64,000 nucleotides of DNA from Lateolabrax maculatus (Eukaryota; Chordata; Actinopteri; Acropomatiformes; Lateolabracidae), in NCBI GenBank assembly GCA_031216445.1, contig CM062202.1, positions 15,699,501-15,763,500 on the forward strand. Reading direction: 5' to 3'. Below, one piece after another: positions 60,882 through 64,000 of this stretch. The stretch's first letter is position 1. Each line of letters starts with the position of its first letter. A program made the position numbers and the translations under genes. The notes beneath the pieces are model-generated. The model searched no databases. It worked only from the letters and a program-made list of their open reading frames with translations, and was not told the DNA's origin.

Positions 60882-61813
60882 GTTTGAACCCATCATTCCT
60901 ACAAGGCTGTTTTTGTGTCCGTCAGCAGCTTCTTATCTTTTCCTTGCGGGCAAACACACACATACACAAAATGTCAACTCGTTTTGTCTTACAGATTTGG
61001 CTGTTCTCAGGCTGTGTTTTTCTATTTTTTCTTAAACATGCTTAAACATCTAAATGACACTAGTACCATCAATAAGGCCTCATCATTTTTCACCTGATTC
61101 AGTTTTTTCCAGCTGTAGTTAAACCATCCACCCAGTCTCTGCTGTGCTTCCTCATGCTGGTATCGCACTTTCTATTTGATCCAGTCATGTTTCACATGCT
61201 TTTATCGTTCCATTTTTTTCCCTCTCATTGACTCCTCATTCTTTCTCTCATCCCCTCTGTCCAATGATGCTTTCTTTGTATTTCTTATCAAGACAAATCA
61301 CCACCCTGCTGTTACCCAGGAAACCAAGAAATGAAACCATAAAGGATGGAGGGAAACATCTGAGGACCTTTATTCAAACCCCTGTTTCGATATCTCTCTC
61401 CTGTCTCCCTCTATTTTCTTATATTTTTTATATCCCATTTGTCATTTCCCACATCTCCCTTTCTCTGATGGTGTTACTTTAAGTGCATATCTGAACGCAG
61501 TGTTAAAGGGAATGTCGATTTTCAATCTTACCATCATGTATTAGTGATGGGGGCGGCCTCTAGCGCTCACTGTGCTTCTCAAACCATTTTCATATCTCCT
61601 TCTTTGGTCAGTGGTTGTTGGCAAGGCTTGACTAAAGTATTTACCTCTGGGGAGACCAGCTGCACTTTAAAGGTGCTTGTGCTACAGCGGAGGCCATTTT
61701 TGAGGAATTATATTTTTAAGACTAACTTGTTAGGCTACCTCCCTTTACAAAATTTGAAGAATTATTGATTCCACTTAGTGTATATTACTACCATCATATT
61801 GTCATCCTCAAAG

Positions 61814-62117
61814 TTTAAAGCTGCACTAAGGCACGGATACTAATGGCACACAGACACATTTAGTGACTAGCTAGTGAACATATTGGAGCATTTAGCTGTT
61901 AAGTAGCCAAAAGGAGAGTGAATATTGGATTTTTACTCAACAGGTTGTCTGAAACACGACAGCAAATAAATGATAATTTTGTTCCATATCTGCTGGATGT
62001 GTTAATAGGCTGTTTGCCACAACTTTATATGGGGATAATATGTCAGCGTTGTGTTTACAGCTTGTTGAGCTCCCCCCACGTGGCCAAAGAAAAATCACTG
62101 AATGCAAGTTTCAATTA
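61814..62117 (+). mobile_element. Percomorph-type interspersed repeat
   Basis: It begins tttaaagctgcactaaggca and runs to about actgaatgcaagtttcaa. Internal blocks acacatttagtgactagct, ggagcatttagctgtta, ctgctggatgtgttaatagg and cccacgtggcc are ones I recognise from a repeated sequence common in percomorph fish. No coding capacity; class uncertain. Confidence 0.6.
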
Positions 62118-62804
62118 TACTAAAGACAAAACAAACATAAAGTTGGGCGATTCCCAAGAGACTTGCCAAAGAAAACGAATGAACAAAATCACAGAAGCAG
62201 AGACTGAGATTTTAGTCCCTAGTATGGGTCAAGTGCCATAAATGATGGATTCTATCATTCCCATAATGAAACTCAACAGCGTCTTTCAATAGACCTCCCT
62301 GCCCCCTAAATGCCCACTTCTTTAAACCCCACACCTCCAGTTTGTAATGCATGTTTTCTCTTAAAAACTCTTAAGGTTCTCCCCAGAGCCAAACATTATA
62401 CAAATGTTAGTACTTCCCATGAAGAGTAAACAGACCTTTACGTGTGAAAATATTTTAAAGGCCCCATCAAGGGTATTAGATTGTGCCCTTCATTTACTGC
62501 GTAACTTTAGTATGAACAGTGGGGAAGATAACACCTTTCAAGAAGACTATTTGTGTTAAAACAGCAAGGGAAGGGAGGAGTTTAAATTAAATGGGAAAAT
62601 TATTTTTTCATAATTTGGGGGACCTGACCCTTTAACCACAGCTTAACTCACCAACCCTTCAATTTAGATAAAGGTCAGAAAAAAGAACCCTCAAGAGAAA
62701 TCTATTTTTACGCTCCTGCTCTTCAGGCCTTCCACAGTCTTTGCAGCTGTTGTTGTTGTCGTCCACTGAAAGTTAAAGCTGGGTTATTTTTGTAGTGAAA
62801 AACA

Positions 62805-62829
62805 GAGAGAGAGAGAGAGAGAGAGAGAA
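62805..62829. repeat. (GA)n microsatellite
   Basis: About twelve GA units. Confidence 0.9.
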
Positions 62830-63650
62830 AGAAGAAAAAAAGTTAATCGCAAAGCATGATGTAATTTAGGTGGAGGCTCATCACAGCTAATCAGCCTGGA
62901 CAACGTTTGGGATGGAAAGGGTTGGACTAATTGACTAAAAGACAAACACACAAAATGAGAATGAGCTTATACTTGAGAGAGAAAAACAGTTATGGACAGG
63001 AAGAGTTGGGAAATTGATGGAGAGAAGTAGACACAAACGGACAGAAAGAAAAACCTTAAGACAGAAAGAGGGTTTTAAAGAGACAGACAAACGTAGAAAA
63101 AGCGACACACAGACAGATGATGAGGAGGTGGGGAGCTGATGAAGTCATTGAGGCGTGTAGGAAAGAACGGTGAGAATATGACCCACAACTGAGACACGAT
63201 GTAGCGAGACAGCGCTGCCCTGCATCACACACACTGGGCTGACATGCAGCAGAAATTAATGGGAGGAAAACTGTCATTCTGTCCTTTCTTTTAAAAAGAA
63301 AAGGCCTTGTCTCTTTTTCTCTGGTCAATGTCTAACAAAAGATCAAATCATGCGTCACCATGACAGTTTACTGTTACATCCACTTTCACCATTCACATAG
63401 TAATTTTATCATGATTACTTTTTTTTTTTTCTTTGTCTGCGGTGCTTGAAACACCACACATCGCCTCTTCTCCAAGGATGAGAGCTACGTGGAGTTTGTT
63501 TAGAAATGTGTGGGTGAAGATTCGGCTTCGCCACTTCGACTTCACTTATCAGTTTTTTCTTCCCTTTGGCGCTCTCTTCTCCAGTTTCTCAGCTTTTTCT
63601 TCTCTCATTTGCAAAATTCACATACGGACATAAACAGTCACCCATCCACA

Positions 63651-63692
<42 letters not shown>
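63651..63692. repeat. (AC)n microsatellite
   Basis: About 21 AC units. Confidence 0.95.
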
Positions 63693-63694
<2 letters not shown>

Positions 63695-64000
63695 CTCTGT
63701 CCCTCCTGACCTCCAGTCCCATCCTTCCTCCTCGTCCCTTGCTCCCATCTCCCCCTTCTTTCACACTACATTATAGAACAGCTTTCATTTAGGTATGAAT
63801 ATTAGATATTTCTTTTGAATAATGGAGAAAGACCGTATGTGAGGAATCTGCAGACATAAGGAGAAAAAAGACAGTCGTACTTGTGGGTTTTCTCTTACAC
63901 CTTTAAAATAGTCCAATAAAAATGACATTCTCACATCCAAGCTGTTCCATTAAATAAATGATTAACTTAAAGTGCAAGTCAAGAAGTGAGGTGTGTGTCT

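Larger units (their letters stand above)
59401..64000. other. Downstream non-coding region
   Basis: No conserved coding exon is recognised. The region holds an isolated start-codon/donor pair (59714-59750), GA and AC repeats, and a percomorph-type repeat (61814-62117). The next gene must lie outside the window or begin with the small candidate exon. Confidence 0.6.

Noticed and set aside
60683..61045. A 120-codon Arg/Glu-rich open frame
   Set aside because: It is translated GA-repeat sequence.
1..64000. CRISPR arrays, bacterial operons, phage or viral genes
   Set aside because: Repeats are microsatellites or animal transposons; the gene structure is spliced vertebrate type, and no spacer-repeat array or viral domain is seen.

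Overview
The window is animal genomic DNA, almost certainly from a ray-finned (teleost) fish and probably a percomorph. The evidence is a spliced vertebrate gene with compact introns, very dense CA/TG microsatellites, and several short interspersed elements of types I recognise as common in percomorph genomes. There is no bacterial or viral gene organisation. Nearly all of the many short open reading frames are chance or low-complexity frames.

The one gene I can support is a complete pdgfd (platelet-derived growth factor D) on the + strand. It has seven coding exons: 11383-11500, 34610-34820, 37195-37372, 44433-44492, 46699-46912, 53600-53817 and 56254-56388. All junctions are GT-AG and the intron phases (1, 2, 0, 0, 1, 0) keep a single frame of 377 codons plus stop. 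The protein has a signal peptide, a CUB domain (exons 2-3), a hinge with the basic activation site (exons 4-5) and a PDGF/VEGF cystine-knot growth-factor domain (exons 6-7).

Layout: 1-10.8 kb is upstream non-coding DNA with a SINE, MITE ends, microsatellites and a homeodomain-site-rich block holding a perfect Maf element. 10.84-11.38 kb is a CpG-rich promoter/5'UTR. Intron 1 (23.1 kb) holds a hAT-like element, a purine-rich domain, a perfect 21-bp hairpin, a second perfect Maf element and two copies of a teleost MITE family. Intron 2 holds two more repeats. Introns 3-6 hold simple repeats, a long-armed TTAA-flanked foldback MITE, and a plausible cryptic terminal exon. 56.39-59.4 kb is the likely 3'UTR. 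59.4-64 kb is downstream non-coding DNA with one isolated candidate start exon.

I found no previously undescribed biological system. The observations most worth checking are two perfect 13-bp T-MARE sites in one locus, a tandem in-frame acceptor at exon 2 that parallels a human PDGFD isoform, a possible alternative last exon in intron 6, and the perfect 21-bp hairpin in intron 1.
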